A DNA stretch of 64,000 nucleotides. Source: RBG-16-34-14 sp963727535 (GTDB lineage: Bacteria > Bacteroidota > Ignavibacteria > Ignavibacteriales > Ignavibacteriaceae). Where the stretch lies: positions 1-64,000 of the forward strand of contig CAVSGR010000006.1 in assembly GCA_963727535.1 (NCBI GenBank), in the 5' to 3' direction. A program made the position numbers and the translations under genes. The notes beneath the pieces were generated by a model. It saw nothing but the letters and a program-made list of their open reading frames with translations. It ran no database searches and had not been told where the DNA came from. Shown here in pieces: positions 21,023 through 30,615 of the stretch; within the stretch, counting starts at the first letter, position 1, and every line of letters begins with the position of its first letter.

Positions 21023-21844
21023 TTACTTTTCCCCGGGACGGTCAAAAATTTTAAATTCGATTGGAACTGTCATCTGCACTTTAACAGGTTTCCCTCTTTG
21101 CAGCCCCGGTTTAAACTTTGTATAGTAAACAGCAATTCTTGCAGTTTCATCACATCCATACCCGATACCTTTTGTAACTTCTGCGCTTGTAACTTCACCA
21201 AATTCATCGACGGTTATCAGCACTTCCACTGTTCCCTGGATTCCATTTTCTTTTGCCAGTTCAGGATATATTAGTTTCTTCTTAATTGCTTCATAACCCC
21301 CGACAGGCTCCGGCATAACTTCTACAGTTCTGTAAATTGCAGGATCATCTCCCATATCTTCTTTTTCCTGTGGAGGAGGTAGTTCATAATTCTGCTTTTT
21401 TACGTTCTTAATAACACTGGCAACTACCTGTTGTTCATTTTTATTCCCTGTTATTTCTTTTGAGGACTCTTTAGTTACATAAGGATTTTCTTTTTCAACA
21501 ACCTGTATCCCGTTTTCGAACATTATGTCTTTAACGTATTTCCCCTCTTCATCAAAAAGGGAAGTGGGACCTTCTCTCTTTCCATCTTCTATATTTATTA
21601 GTTCTTTTAATTTTCCGTTCGGGTAATAAACTTTAACAAGACCCGCAACTTTTCCGTTAACATAAAGTCTTTCTTCTTTTATAGTGCCGTCTTCATAATA
21701 AAATTTTGCTTCGCCCTCCCTGATTGTATCCTTAAATGTTATTTCGGATTCAACTTTACCGTTGGGATAATAAGTTTTAACCTGATTATCCTGTGCAAAT
21801 GATGCAACTGTATATATCAATACAAATAAAAAATATTTTTTCAT
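21023..21844 (-). CDS. MORN-repeat protein with TonB C-terminal domain
   Basis: A 273-residue secreted or periplasmic protein with signal peptide MKKYFLFVLIYTVASFAQ. Residues 20-110 are MORN-type repeats of the YwqK kind (TYYPNGKVESEITFKDTIRE, FYYEDGTIKEERLYVNGKVA, VYYPNGKLKELINIEDGKRE). The C-terminal 85 residues are a TonB domain (KKLIYPELAKENGIQGTVEV, then FKPGLQRGKPVKVQMTVPIE). The lack of an N-terminal membrane anchor typical of true TonB means it may be an envelope protein using the fold for binding rather than energy transfer. The next gene on the strand lies 33 bp upstream, so both may be co-transcribed. Confidence 0.82.
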   Translation of the reverse strand: MKKYFLFVLIYTVASFAQDNQVKTYYPNGKVESEITFKDTIREGEAKFYYEDGTIKEERLYVNGKVAGLVKVYYPNGKLKELINIEDGKREGPTSLFDEEGKYVKDIMFENGIQVVEKENPYVTKESSKEITGNKNEQQVVASVIKNVKKQNYELPPPQEKEDMGDDPAIYRTVEVMPEPVGGYEAIKKKLIYPELAKENGIQGTVEVLITVDEFGEVTSAEVTKGIGYGCDETARIAVYYTKFKPGLQRGKPVKVQMTVPIEFKIFDRPGEK

Positions 21845-21877
21845 GAGTCCAAAATTTATTTGCTGTAAAATTAATAA

Positions 21878-22408
21878 TTAGTTGCGAATAATAAGAGGTA
21901 ATAAGAGAGATATGGTAAAGATTAAAATTGCAGAACCGAATATGACATAACCGACTTCTGTATCGTACTGAAGAATGTCGAGTTCACCAAGGAGGTAATG
22001 CCAGTCGTGGTAAACTTTATTACCGCCAAGAAGGGGAAGCATTTGTGCCCGTGCATCGGCAGCATAAACACTTACATTAATTAAATTCTGTCCAAGCCAC
22101 AAAAGAGAAACCTGTACACCTGTTTTATAGCGCTTACTTAAAAAATACCAACCAATTATCGATGGAAGAATAACCTGCATTAAGCTGCCGCCTGCTGTAT
22201 AAATAAATTTTCCGAAGAATGTAAAAAAGAAATGCCCTGCTTCGTGGATTACCAGATCAGCATTGTCTATAAATGTATAATTTCCCCTGTTTAAAACCAG
22301 CCATATCATCAAAGGAAGCATAATAGCAGAAGGAAGCCATCTTTTTATTTCATCGAACCAGGTATAAGTAACGGCTTTATCTAGCTTTATTTGAGAATTT
22401 TCCATCAT
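21878..22408 (-). CDS. Membrane protein with HEAGH motif
   Basis: A 176-residue protein with about four or five hydrophobic segments. Residues 60-66 read VIHEAGH, an HExxH zinc-protease-type motif at the start of a hydrophobic helix, as in site-2 protease (M50) relatives. Later parts read WLGQNLINVSVYAADARAQM and HDWHYLLGELDILQYDTEVG, whose His and Asp residues might complete a metal site. No PDZ or CBS domain is attached, and it is shorter than characterised M50 proteases. Function is inferred only from the motif. It lies between the MORN/TonB gene and the divergent DUF2911 gene. Confidence 0.7.
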   Translation of the reverse strand: MMENSQIKLDKAVTYTWFDEIKRWLPSAIMLPLMIWLVLNRGNYTFIDNADLVIHEAGHFFFTFFGKFIYTAGGSLMQVILPSIIGWYFLSKRYKTGVQVSLLWLGQNLINVSVYAADARAQMLPLLGGNKVYHDWHYLLGELDILQYDTEVGYVIFGSAILIFTISLLLPLIIRN

Positions 22409-22507
22409 TGCAAAATTGAATTATTGACCATCATTAGGTAACTTGACAACTATTAAGCCATTCAATTAAGAAATTAAGATTACAATAAAAGCTTGAAAGG
22501 AAAAGTT

Positions 22508-23338
22508 ATGCGTAAATATTTCTCTATAATAATTACCTTTGTTACTTTTTGTTCTTTTGTTAATGCACAGGGTTTCAGAACGCCTCGTCCGAGTCCTGAT
22601 GCAACTGTTTCCCAATTTGCAGGCATTACGAAAATTACAGTTGATTATAGTTCACCCGGAGTTAAAGGAAGAAAGATATGGGGAGAATTGGTTCCTTACG
22701 GCGAGGTTTGGAGAGTCGGCGCCAACGAAGTAACATCAATTACATTCAGTGACCCGGTAAAAGTAAATGGGAATGAACTGCCTGCCGGAACTTACGGCTT
22801 GCACATTATTCCATCTATGGATGAATGGGAAATTATTTTCAGCAGCGATACAAAAGTCGATGACCCGATGAATTATGATCCAAAGAAAGATGCTTTAAGA
22901 ATAAAAGTAAAACCAGTTGAAAATCCTTTCATGGAAAGAATGATGTTCACTATTACAGATATGACAGAGAATTCTGCAAATGTTAATTTAATCTGGGAAA
23001 AGCTGAAAGTTTCTTTTAATGTGGAAGTGAACACACAGGAACTTGTGCTTCAAAATGCAAGGAACGTTTTAGACTGGGGACAGCTTAACTCCGCTGCGAC
23101 TTATTGTCTGCAAAATAATGTTAATCTTGAAGAAGGATTTAAGTGGGTTCAGGCTTCCGGACTTATAAATGAAAATTATTGGAACCAGCGAATTAAAGCA
23201 CAGTATCTTGCAAAGATGAATAAAAAAGATGAAGCTATTGCAGTAATGGAAAAAGCAATCGATTATGGATCAAAAATGGAAAATGCTCCTTTTGATTTTG
23301 ACAATATGAAAAAGCTGCTGGATGACTGGAAAAAGTAA
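22508..23338 (+). CDS. DUF2911 domain-containing secreted protein
   Basis: A 276-residue protein beginning MRKYFSIIITFVTFCSFVNA, a signal peptide cleaved before QGFRTPRPSPDAT. The DUF2911 region (about 25-170) contains ITVDYSSPGVKGRKIWGELV, PYGEVWRVGANEVTSITFSD and LPAGTYGLHIIP, all typical of this Bacteroidota family of unknown function. The C-terminal third has TPR-like helices (MNKKDEAIAVMEKAIDYG). The ATG at 22508 is preferred over a TTG 15 bp upstream because GAAAGGA sits at the right distance. It converges with the Wzi-like gene, leaving 7 bp between stops. Confidence 0.85.
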   Translation: MRKYFSIIITFVTFCSFVNAQGFRTPRPSPDATVSQFAGITKITVDYSSPGVKGRKIWGELVPYGEVWRVGANEVTSITFSDPVKVNGNELPAGTYGLHIIPSMDEWEIIFSSDTKVDDPMNYDPKKDALRIKVKPVENPFMERMMFTITDMTENSANVNLIWEKLKVSFNVEVNTQELVLQNARNVLDWGQLNSAATYCLQNNVNLEEGFKWVQASGLINENYWNQRIKAQYLAKMNKKDEAIAVMEKAIDYGSKMENAPFDFDNMKKLLDDWKK

Positions 23339-23345
23339 AAGATTT

Positions 23346-25029
23346 CTATAACCCGTAATAAGCTCCAATAGAGAATTCATTTAGCTGGTTGTCTTCGAAC
23401 GAACCGTCTTCCTGTTCGTTCGAGGTCATGTTAATTTTTAATTTTGCTTCAAAATTAAGATCGTGGATAAATTCATATTTTATATCCAGGCCTAAATATG
23501 TATAATAATTTTTTAACCCGAATAAAAACTCCGGCTGATGAGTGCCATATTGTTCGCTGTAATCAGAGCTTCCCTTGCGCACATACTCTCCCCAGATACT
23601 TGCTTGCAGACCTCTCAAAAACCTGTAGTTAAATTCTAAATATACAAGATCAGCGTTTTGTCCCATCCAGTGTCCTAGGAGATAAGAGGAACTTGTGTAA
23701 GTTTGAGCCGGATCATGATGCCCGTAAACAAACGGATTTATCCTGGTGTATTCTAAAGTTAATGTTAAATTATCGATCGGCATATCCACCGTGGACAAAC
23801 CGACAGTATATCCCAATTGTGTCCTTGAACTTGTATCGGAAAAAGCATTTGTAAGAGTTTGACCGTCAACAAATAAAGTCCCGCCAATCCCTCTGAGTGT
23901 TAATTCATCTATAAAAAGAGTTGCATAAAGGTGAGTGTTCTTAATATGATCTCTTGAACTGACCGAGAAAAAAATCTGCTGATTAGCATCACCCGGCTTG
24001 TCGCGCCTGTTGCTTAAAAAATCGTCTGCATAATAATAAAAGAGGAAAGGCATCAAATAAACAAGCTCGAGTTTATCGCTATAAATAACAGACTCTCCTA
24101 CGGAGATATCCAGACCTTTTAAAGGCGTAACTACAAGCGAATGCCATGCGAAATATTTATTAATATAGATGTCTCTTTTATATTGCGCGACCTTTTCAGA
24201 ATCGATAACGTTCGAGTTAAGAAACGCATGAAAATAATAAAAGTTCAGCCATTTGACCGGATTTATCTGAAGCCTAACAAATGGAAAAGAAGGGGCTTTA
24301 TTTGAAAGAACAAGATTTCCACTTTTTGCATAACCATATTCTATAAAGTCTTTTGCAACTACAAAATTGCCCCAGTCCCAATCTATAGATAATGAAGATC
24401 TTACTTCGGTATAATCAATTGCGCCGCCACTTTCTCTTGCAATAACACCTGTTTCAGGGGTGAATTTTTTAACAGCGTCATAATATGTTCCGCTTTCACT
24501 ATGGGATCTGAAATCCATACTAATACCGATGTTATTTGAAAGATATCCGTATGAATATATACCCATCCAAGAATGGATGTTTCTATCCTTCCCGGGAAAG
24601 CTCATTTGATATCCAATTATAGGATCCGCATTCAATTTTAAAATTTTATCACTATAAGAAAATGCCCTTATTCTACCGCCTGGATCTTTATCAAAATCAC
24701 TTATATTAGTTTTATCCTGACTCCCTTTACTAAAACCGTCAATCTCGAAGTAATAATCTTTTCTGAAAAATTCCAGTTCTTTCTTTTCAAGATTATTGAG
24801 CATACCTGGTTTACTTTCGGCTTCAATTATTTTTCCGGCGATGTATTTTCTTGATAATGGCTTAACAACATTCTCTATTTCTATAACCCCCTTATCACTC
24901 AATCTTTCTAAAAAAGAATAAATATCCCTGTGCAATGGCTCAAAAACTATTTGCGCATTTACGGGAATAGCTATGATAAGAAAGCTAAAGACAATAAATA
25001 ATTTTTTTAATGTTCTAATATTCCACCAT
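23346..25029 (-). CDS. Capsule assembly Wzi-like outer-membrane barrel, start region irregular
   Basis: A protein of about 550 residues with alternating beta-barrel pattern and the Wzi-like layout seen in Bacteroidota (N-terminal helical part EPLHRDIYSFLERLSDKG, then a long barrel ending SIGAYYGL). The signal sequence KKLFIVFSFLIIAIPVNAQ is encoded upstream of the first in-frame start, but no in-frame ATG precedes it. ATG at 25029-25027 lies one frame off and would join it if one T near 25018 were extra. The open frame begins right after the TrhO stop, 21 nt away from that ATG. Wzi proteins hold capsule at the cell surface; here the role is inferred. Confidence 0.72.
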
Positions 25030-25049
25030 GATGAAATGAATTCTGAAAC

Positions 25050-25931
25050 TCAGCCGTAATATTTATCCCGTTTATTTTCAGCATTTCTGCATTCGTCACT
25101 ACAACAATAATCGTTATCTACTTTACAATCGTGGCAGACAATCATAATTCTATCACAATCCTGATTATGACAATTAATATAGTATGAAGTCGGTTTTCCA
25201 CAGAACTCGCACTCTGCTGTATATTTTAATTCTTCTTTAGTATTCGGATCTATTACATACCTATTATCAAAGACAAACATATTTCCCTGCCAGTAAGTAT
25301 CGGGATATTTATTTATGAAATTAAGTATTCCGCCATCCAGCTGGTAAACATTTTTGAATCCTTCTTTGATCATGTACGCAGAAGCTTTCTCACATCTTAT
25401 TCCGCCGGTACAATAAGTAACTATAGTTTTGTCTTTATAATCTTTTAGTGATTCTACCACTTTTGGCCACTCCCTGAAATGAGTAATACCGGGAGTAACT
25501 GCATCCTTAAATTTTCCTATCCTGCTTTCATACCAGTTCCTGGCATCTACGATAACAAAATCTGTTCCTTCTTCGTAGAGTTTCAATAACTCCTCTGGAG
25601 CTAATCTTTTACCGCCGTTGCGCGGATCAACCTCTTTTAACCCGGAATTTACTACCTCATCTTTAACTCTTACATGCATTTTATGGTAAGCAATTTCCTC
25701 TGTTTCAGTTTCTTTGAACCAGATATCTTCAAAGATTTTATATTTTTTTAATTCAGATTTATATAGTTCTATCTTTTCTTTAGTTCCGAATATCGATCCG
25801 TTAATTCCTTCTTTTGCAACATAAACTTTCCCTTTTAATCCATTAGAAATACACCAATCCAAATGCTCTTTTGCAAAGGATTCGGGATCTTCAACATCAA
25901 CATATTTATAGAATGAAATTACTTTGTACAT
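25050..25931 (-). CDS. trhO: tRNA uridine(34) hydroxylase TrhO (rhodanese family)
   Basis: A 293-residue cytoplasmic enzyme that, in the family, hydroxylates U34 of certain tRNAs. The UPF0176 N-terminal domain (YKVISFYKYVDVEDPESFAK, then KGKVYVAKEGINGSI) is followed by a rhodanese domain with the catalytic loop YCTGGIRCEKASAYM around residue 175. The C-terminus has Cys-rich metal-binding pairs (ECEFCGK, NCHNQDCD, VCHDCK, CCSDEC), as in the longer TrhO proteins. Frame and length are normal. It directly precedes the Wzi-like gene on the same strand. Confidence 0.93.
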   Translation of the reverse strand: MYKVISFYKYVDVEDPESFAKEHLDWCISNGLKGKVYVAKEGINGSIFGTKEKIELYKSELKKYKIFEDIWFKETETEEIAYHKMHVRVKDEVVNSGLKEVDPRNGGKRLAPEELLKLYEEGTDFVIVDARNWYESRIGKFKDAVTPGITHFREWPKVVESLKDYKDKTIVTYCTGGIRCEKASAYMIKEGFKNVYQLDGGILNFINKYPDTYWQGNMFVFDNRYVIDPNTKEELKYTAECEFCGKPTSYYINCHNQDCDRIMIVCHDCKVDNDYCCSDECRNAENKRDKYYG

Positions 25932-26004
25932 TTTTATTATTATTAATTAAATCAAAAACGGATTAGAAAATAATGATTAAAACTATGCAGGGAAAGTTAA
26001 ATTT

Positions 26005-26931
26005 TTAAGATGATTTAACAGAATCCCCGGAGCGTGGCAGCACATTCTCTATTTTAGATCCCCGTTTTACAAGCAAAACTCCTACAATTATAATTACTGC
26101 GGAAATTAATATTATCATATCTAATCTTTCATCGAGAATCAGCCAACCAAGAAATAATGCAATAATAGGATTTATGTAAGCATAAGTTGATACCAACGAT
26201 AATGGCAAATGTGAAATAGCATAAATGTAAGAGCCATATCCAAAAATAGAACCGACTAATGTGAGATAAACAAAAGCCCATAACCCGTTTCCAGCAAGAT
26301 GGAATTCCGAAGCTTCTCCGAGAAAAAGACCCAACACAATTAGTACAGTTCCGGCAATAATCATTTGAACTGATGCACTCATAAGAGGATGCAAATTTAT
26401 TTTCTTATACTTTGAATAAACTGAACCGAGAGCCCATGCAATAACTGCACCCATAATACACAAAGCTCCAAGCAGGTAAGATCTGTTCAGTAATTCTTCC
26501 AAATGACTGCCGAAAATTAATACGACTCCCATCAATCCAAGAACTAAACCTGTAATAATGAGAAAATTTATTTTCGACCTGTTGGGAAGAAATGCTCCAA
26601 TAATAACAAACCAGAAAGGTGTTGTTGTAATTAATAAAGCTGCCAGTCCACTACTAATCCATTGTTCGCCAACAACGACAAGACCATTTCCAATTCCTAG
26701 TAAAGCAATTCCTACAATTGCAAGAGGTATTAAATCTTTTTTAGCCGGTAACTTTTGTCCCCTGCTCTTAAGAAAAATAAGAAATATTAATCCGGCTATT
26801 GTCCATCTAAAACCGGCAAAAAGCATTGGCGGGAGATCTTTTACTCCAATCTTTATTGCAAGGTATGTTGTTCCCCAAACAATACAAATTGTTATCCATG
26901 CAAAATATGCTTTGAAATTTTCTCTGCTCAT
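26005..26931 (-). CDS. EamA/DMT-family transporter
   Basis: A 308-residue inner-membrane protein with ten hydrophobic segments in two EamA halves. The first half starts AYFAWITICIVWGTTYLAIK with PMLFAGFRWTIAGLIFL. The second shows LGALCIMGAVIAWALGSVYS and SLVSTYAYINPIIALFLGW, a typical EamA end motif. Family members export amino acids, metabolites or drugs; the substrate cannot be read from sequence. The 73-bp gap to TrhO and the 389-bp non-coding stretch upstream suggest it has its own promoter. Confidence 0.9.
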   Translation of the reverse strand: MSRENFKAYFAWITICIVWGTTYLAIKIGVKDLPPMLFAGFRWTIAGLIFLIFLKSRGQKLPAKKDLIPLAIVGIALLGIGNGLVVVGEQWISSGLAALLITTTPFWFVIIGAFLPNRSKINFLIITGLVLGLMGVVLIFGSHLEELLNRSYLLGALCIMGAVIAWALGSVYSKYKKINLHPLMSASVQMIIAGTVLIVLGLFLGEASEFHLAGNGLWAFVYLTLVGSIFGYGSYIYAISHLPLSLVSTYAYINPIIALFLGWLILDERLDMIILISAVIIIVGVLLVKRGSKIENVLPRSGDSVKSS

Positions 26932-27320
26932 AAAATCTTTTGTTAAAAAAGAAAGAAGTGTAAATTATCTAAGATGGGAGTAATAAAAAAATTTGTTCTT
27001 AAAAATACTTCCGGGATTTATCATTTTAAAACCGTTAAAACGGTTATGTTTAACTATAATATCTTTTATTCACCTGAATAAAGGTTCTGTTGCGCAACTT
27101 GAAATTCTAAATCTATTTGACTTTAGTCAGCTGGTTTATTTAAGAGCCAACTACCCGACTTTAGTCGCATTATTTGAGTAATTAATGTGGCTAAAGCCGA
27201 AAAAACTTTTATTGTTAGAGCAGTTGACTAAAGTCAACTGCAATAAACTGTTCTGCAACAGTCTCTTTAGTCAGGAGTGAATGTTTATAAAAAAATTGGG
27301 TCGAGTTTAATTTAGAACGA
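26932..27320. repeat. Non-coding stretch with inverted repeats
   Basis: It contains AACCGTTAAAACGGTT near 27029-27044 and a perfect 9-4-9 hairpin GCAGTTGAC-TAAA-GTCAACTGC at 27220-27241. A related CTTTAGTCAGCTGG/CGACTTTAGTCG pair is near 27120-27170. No gene is supported. The hairpins lie downstream of the ferritin-like/VIT1 gene stop (27321, minus strand) and could affect its 3' end, although no T-tract makes a classic terminator. Confidence 0.55.
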
Positions 27321-28445
27321 TTATAAAAACTTTAGTATTAATTCCCCGATTAAATAACCGACTGCAGCAACACCGAAACCAACAACAAACATATCGAAAC
27401 CGCTTCTAAAAATTCCTCTTCCTGTAAAGAAACTTCTTGCAGCACCGACACCGAAGTGAGCAAGCATTGAAATTAGAAAAGAAGTCCAGATTGCATAGCT
27501 CCCGCTGAAAAAGAAAAAAGGAAATACCGGAATTAACGCCCCGATTGCAGTAGCGGTTCCTGTTATCCAGCCCTCCTTGAAAGGGCTTTGCAGACTATCA
27601 ACAATTCCAAGTTCTTCGCGGACTTTATCTTCCAAAACCTGCTCGGGATTTTTCATTGCTTCTACGGCTAATCTATGTGCCTCATTAGTTTCCATTCCCT
27701 TAGATTCATAAATTAATGCAAGTTCTTCGGTTTCAAGTTCCGGCATTAGTTTTATCTCTTCGGCTTCCATCATTTTTTCATGATCAAATACTTCTTTTTC
27801 ACTTATTGCCGCTAAATACCCGGAAGAGCCCATTGATAAAGAATCGGCTATCATTCCCGCTAAACCTGTCATTAAAATAATGTGCGGAGCTGCAGTTGCA
27901 CCAATCATTCCGGCAATTAATCCGAAGTTTGCAGTTAAGCCATCATTAAAACCATATACAACATTTCTAAGCATTCCTCCGGATTCCGAACTGTGCCATG
28001 GTTCTTCGGAAACTCCATCTGTAATCATTAATTTGTTTGCATGTTGTGCGGAATCGCGGGCTAACTTCAATGCAATTGATTTTGTCGATTCAAGCTCCGT
28101 AGAATTATAAAGTCCAAGGTAAGCTTTTACTTCAGTAGCTTCTTCCTTTAACATCATCCTTGTTAATAAAGCGGGACCAAATTTTTTTGAATACCATGAA
28201 ACGAATTTTGCTTTGGTCGATGGTTCATGAGAACTAACTTTTTCATTAAATTTTTCTAACTGTTCTCTCCAGATTGCTACATGCTTATCTTCAATTTCAG
28301 CAAGCTGCGAATAAATTTTATTCTTCTTAGAATCGGTAATTAAAGAGGCGAGAGTTCTGTAAAGAAATGCTGCGTCAATTTCATCCTGCAGATGAAATCT
28401 CCAAATTGAAAGTGTTTTTTTATCAATGTTATTAGTTTCGTTCAT
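27321..28445 (-). CDS. Ferritin-like/VIT1-CCC1 fusion (MbfA-like iron/manganese exporter)
   Basis: A 374-residue protein. Residues 10-140 are a rubrerythrin-like four-helix domain with di-metal ligands (HLQDEIDAAFLYRTLA, EIEDKHVAIWREQLEKF, MLKEEATEVKAYLGLY). Residues 160-374 are a VIT1/CCC1 membrane domain (YGFNDGLTANFGLIAGMIGA, then DSLSMGSSGYLAAISEKEVF). The layout is that of MbfA, which exports iron under oxidative stress in alphaproteobacteria. It is the last gene of the metal operon and overlaps the preceding gene by 4 bp (ATGA), so translation is probably coupled. Fe2+ or Mn2+ export is inferred. Confidence 0.88.
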   Translation of the reverse strand: MNETNNIDKKTLSIWRFHLQDEIDAAFLYRTLASLITDSKKNKIYSQLAEIEDKHVAIWREQLEKFNEKVSSHEPSTKAKFVSWYSKKFGPALLTRMMLKEEATEVKAYLGLYNSTELESTKSIALKLARDSAQHANKLMITDGVSEEPWHSSESGGMLRNVVYGFNDGLTANFGLIAGMIGATAAPHIILMTGLAGMIADSLSMGSSGYLAAISEKEVFDHEKMMEAEEIKLMPELETEELALIYESKGMETNEAHRLAVEAMKNPEQVLEDKVREELGIVDSLQSPFKEGWITGTATAIGALIPVFPFFFFSGSYAIWTSFLISMLAHFGVGAARSFFTGRGIFRSGFDMFVVGFGVAAVGYLIGELILKFL

Positions 28446-30607
28446 TTAACACCATTTACTGTTGCGTTCATAGCAATATCTATATCCTTAGCGACGTCTT
28501 CCCTCAATAGTCTCCAATGGAAACGAAGATGATCATTCTCTTTCCATGATTTATCATCTTGTGAGCTGTAATGTACCAGAGGCATGTCGTTATAAATCGG
28601 GCTGGTTATGCTGATAACCTCATCCCAGAATTGCAGAGCTTTTTCCAAATGTTTCACCGAATTTTGTTTATTTTCTTCGCCGCCATTTATACGATATGTT
28701 TGCAGCGCAACAGCTCCTTTTAGTTTCTCGGCAAAAAATAATCCTAAATTTGCCCACACCTTTACATCAGAAACTTCAAACATAAGAGGATCATTTCCGG
28801 CAACATTAATGGTTTTTACCAATTCAAGAGCTTTGTTACAATCCCTTTCAAGCATAGCGGCTAAATCCGGTGGAGTAATTTTATTTTTCTCAAAGGAACC
28901 TCCTGATGAAATTATCTCTACATACTCCGCAATGGACACATAGTCAGTATCAAGAGGCGGCTGATTAATTTGCCTGTCAACAGAGATATATTCTACTCTT
29001 TTTGTTTCCGGATTGAGAGCCATAAATCCTTCGCTGTAGAGAGTAAAATCCCATGTGCAATCGAATGAAGAAGCCAACCGCAATGGAGTTTTACCTGCGA
29101 GTGCGTATGCATCAAAAAGTAGATCGGCTCCTTTTCCATAACGCCTGATAAATTCAGCTTTGAATATACTGTTCGGTGTAGAAGGATTATATAGTAATCT
29201 TCCCCACAGTTTATAGAATAACCATTGGCGCTGAAAAGCATATTTCCAATCAACTGAAAAGCCCGGCTTGGTAAAATAATCTTTCGCAGGGATGTAAGTT
29301 TCAGATCCTATAAAGTAACCTCCAACATAGTCGGGAGTATTATCCGCAATATGCTGGCGAATGAAATCTGCAACTCCCCATCGCAGGCAAAAGAAATCTT
29401 CATTACGAACAGTCCATATTATCTTGTAGTTTTCCGGTTCGGGGTTCCAATATGTTCCATATATCTTTCCGCCATGTACTTTTATAAGCTTTGAAGTAGA
29501 ATGACCGTGCGACCAATTAAATTTAAGACTTGCCCACACAGGACCTTCAAAACAATCCATTGCTGCTTCGTCTTCTATTGCTTTACGGGTAAGCTGTTCC
29601 ATTTCAATGCTGGTTGCACCCAAAGATCCTGTATTGCCTGAAAAAGGAATTCTATGAATTAATTTTGATTTCCGGTTTGCGAGACTCATCCCTTCAATGA
29701 TTGTTTCCTTTATCCAATCCTCGCGCTGCTGCGGAGTCATTCCTCCCATTCCTTCTCCCAGTGTAAGACCGATCCCGGTAAGATCCGGATACTCATTAAG
29801 CATTTGGGTAACGCATTCACGAGTATATCGTTTTATAATTTCAGATGTATCTGCATCAACATAATGGTAGTGATCGAGGTTATTCATTTCTACATTATGA
29901 GCTTTCGAAAACTCAGGTGTTACAAATATATTGAACGGCATGATGTAGGTATCGATGCCGCGCTCTTTTGCCATTCTGAAAATTCCATGAAACAACTTCC
30001 TCCATTCGTTCATTTCTTTATCATTCCATGGACTTGCTTCAGGAAAGTTCTTCGGTTTAATCAAAAATGTATAAGGATGGAGATTCCATAATGTAAGAGC
30101 ATTAAATCTATTCTCTGCCATCATATCAAGAAATGCTTCCCAGAAATTAAGATCCCTACAAGTTTCCTGGTGCTGGTAAAGCGAATAGCTGTGTCTATAA
30201 GTATCCCAAGGAAGATCGAACTTTATTGCGCGGAAATGTAAATTGGGAGATTCACTTCTTTCCCGAACATTTGATAGAGTAATACCGTTACGAAGATCTT
30301 CGGCAAGTGAAAGTGAACCGTAAATAATCCCTGTTCCATCACCTCCGGTTATTGTGATCTTTTTTCCTTCAGGCAGTAAAGTATATTCTTCAGCTTTTAA
30401 ATTTTGAGAACCTATTATAATTGAAATTGAATAATCAGCTTTATTCTTTTGTATTGAGTATCCCTTTTCAATAAGAGCTTGCCGAAGCACCTTTACAGAG
30501 TATTTTGCCTGAACGGATGATGTATCATATTGAAGGCTAACACTTTGAGCTGATACTAAGTTTGTAAGAAGGATAAATGAAACAATAGGTAATAGTATTC
30601 TTTTCAT
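28442..30607 (-). CDS. Secreted glycoside hydrolase-like protein (GH67/GH20-type N-terminal domain)
   Basis: A 721-residue protein with signal peptide KRILLPIVSFILLTNLVSAQ. Residues 20-130 look like the carbohydrate-active zincin-like N-terminal domain (SISIIIGSQ, KKITITGGDGTGIIYGSLSL). A probable TIM-barrel follows (FRAIKFDLPWDTYRHSYSLY, FLDMMAENRFNALTLWNLHP, GIGLTLGEGMGG with a candidate acid Glu). The C-terminal part is helical. The substrate cannot be named; alpha-glucuronidase relatives are the closest I recall. It sits 8 bp after mntH and overlaps the VIT1 gene by 4 bp, an unexpected partner for metal genes. Confidence 0.7.
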   Translation of the reverse strand: MKRILLPIVSFILLTNLVSAQSVSLQYDTSSVQAKYSVKVLRQALIEKGYSIQKNKADYSISIIIGSQNLKAEEYTLLPEGKKITITGGDGTGIIYGSLSLAEDLRNGITLSNVRERSESPNLHFRAIKFDLPWDTYRHSYSLYQHQETCRDLNFWEAFLDMMAENRFNALTLWNLHPYTFLIKPKNFPEASPWNDKEMNEWRKLFHGIFRMAKERGIDTYIMPFNIFVTPEFSKAHNVEMNNLDHYHYVDADTSEIIKRYTRECVTQMLNEYPDLTGIGLTLGEGMGGMTPQQREDWIKETIIEGMSLANRKSKLIHRIPFSGNTGSLGATSIEMEQLTRKAIEDEAAMDCFEGPVWASLKFNWSHGHSTSKLIKVHGGKIYGTYWNPEPENYKIIWTVRNEDFFCLRWGVADFIRQHIADNTPDYVGGYFIGSETYIPAKDYFTKPGFSVDWKYAFQRQWLFYKLWGRLLYNPSTPNSIFKAEFIRRYGKGADLLFDAYALAGKTPLRLASSFDCTWDFTLYSEGFMALNPETKRVEYISVDRQINQPPLDTDYVSIAEYVEIISSGGSFEKNKITPPDLAAMLERDCNKALELVKTINVAGNDPLMFEVSDVKVWANLGLFFAEKLKGAVALQTYRINGGEENKQNSVKHLEKALQFWDEVISITSPIYNDMPLVHYSSQDDKSWKENDHLRFHWRLLREDVAKDIDIAMNATVNGVK

Positions 30608-30615
30608 AATTAAAT

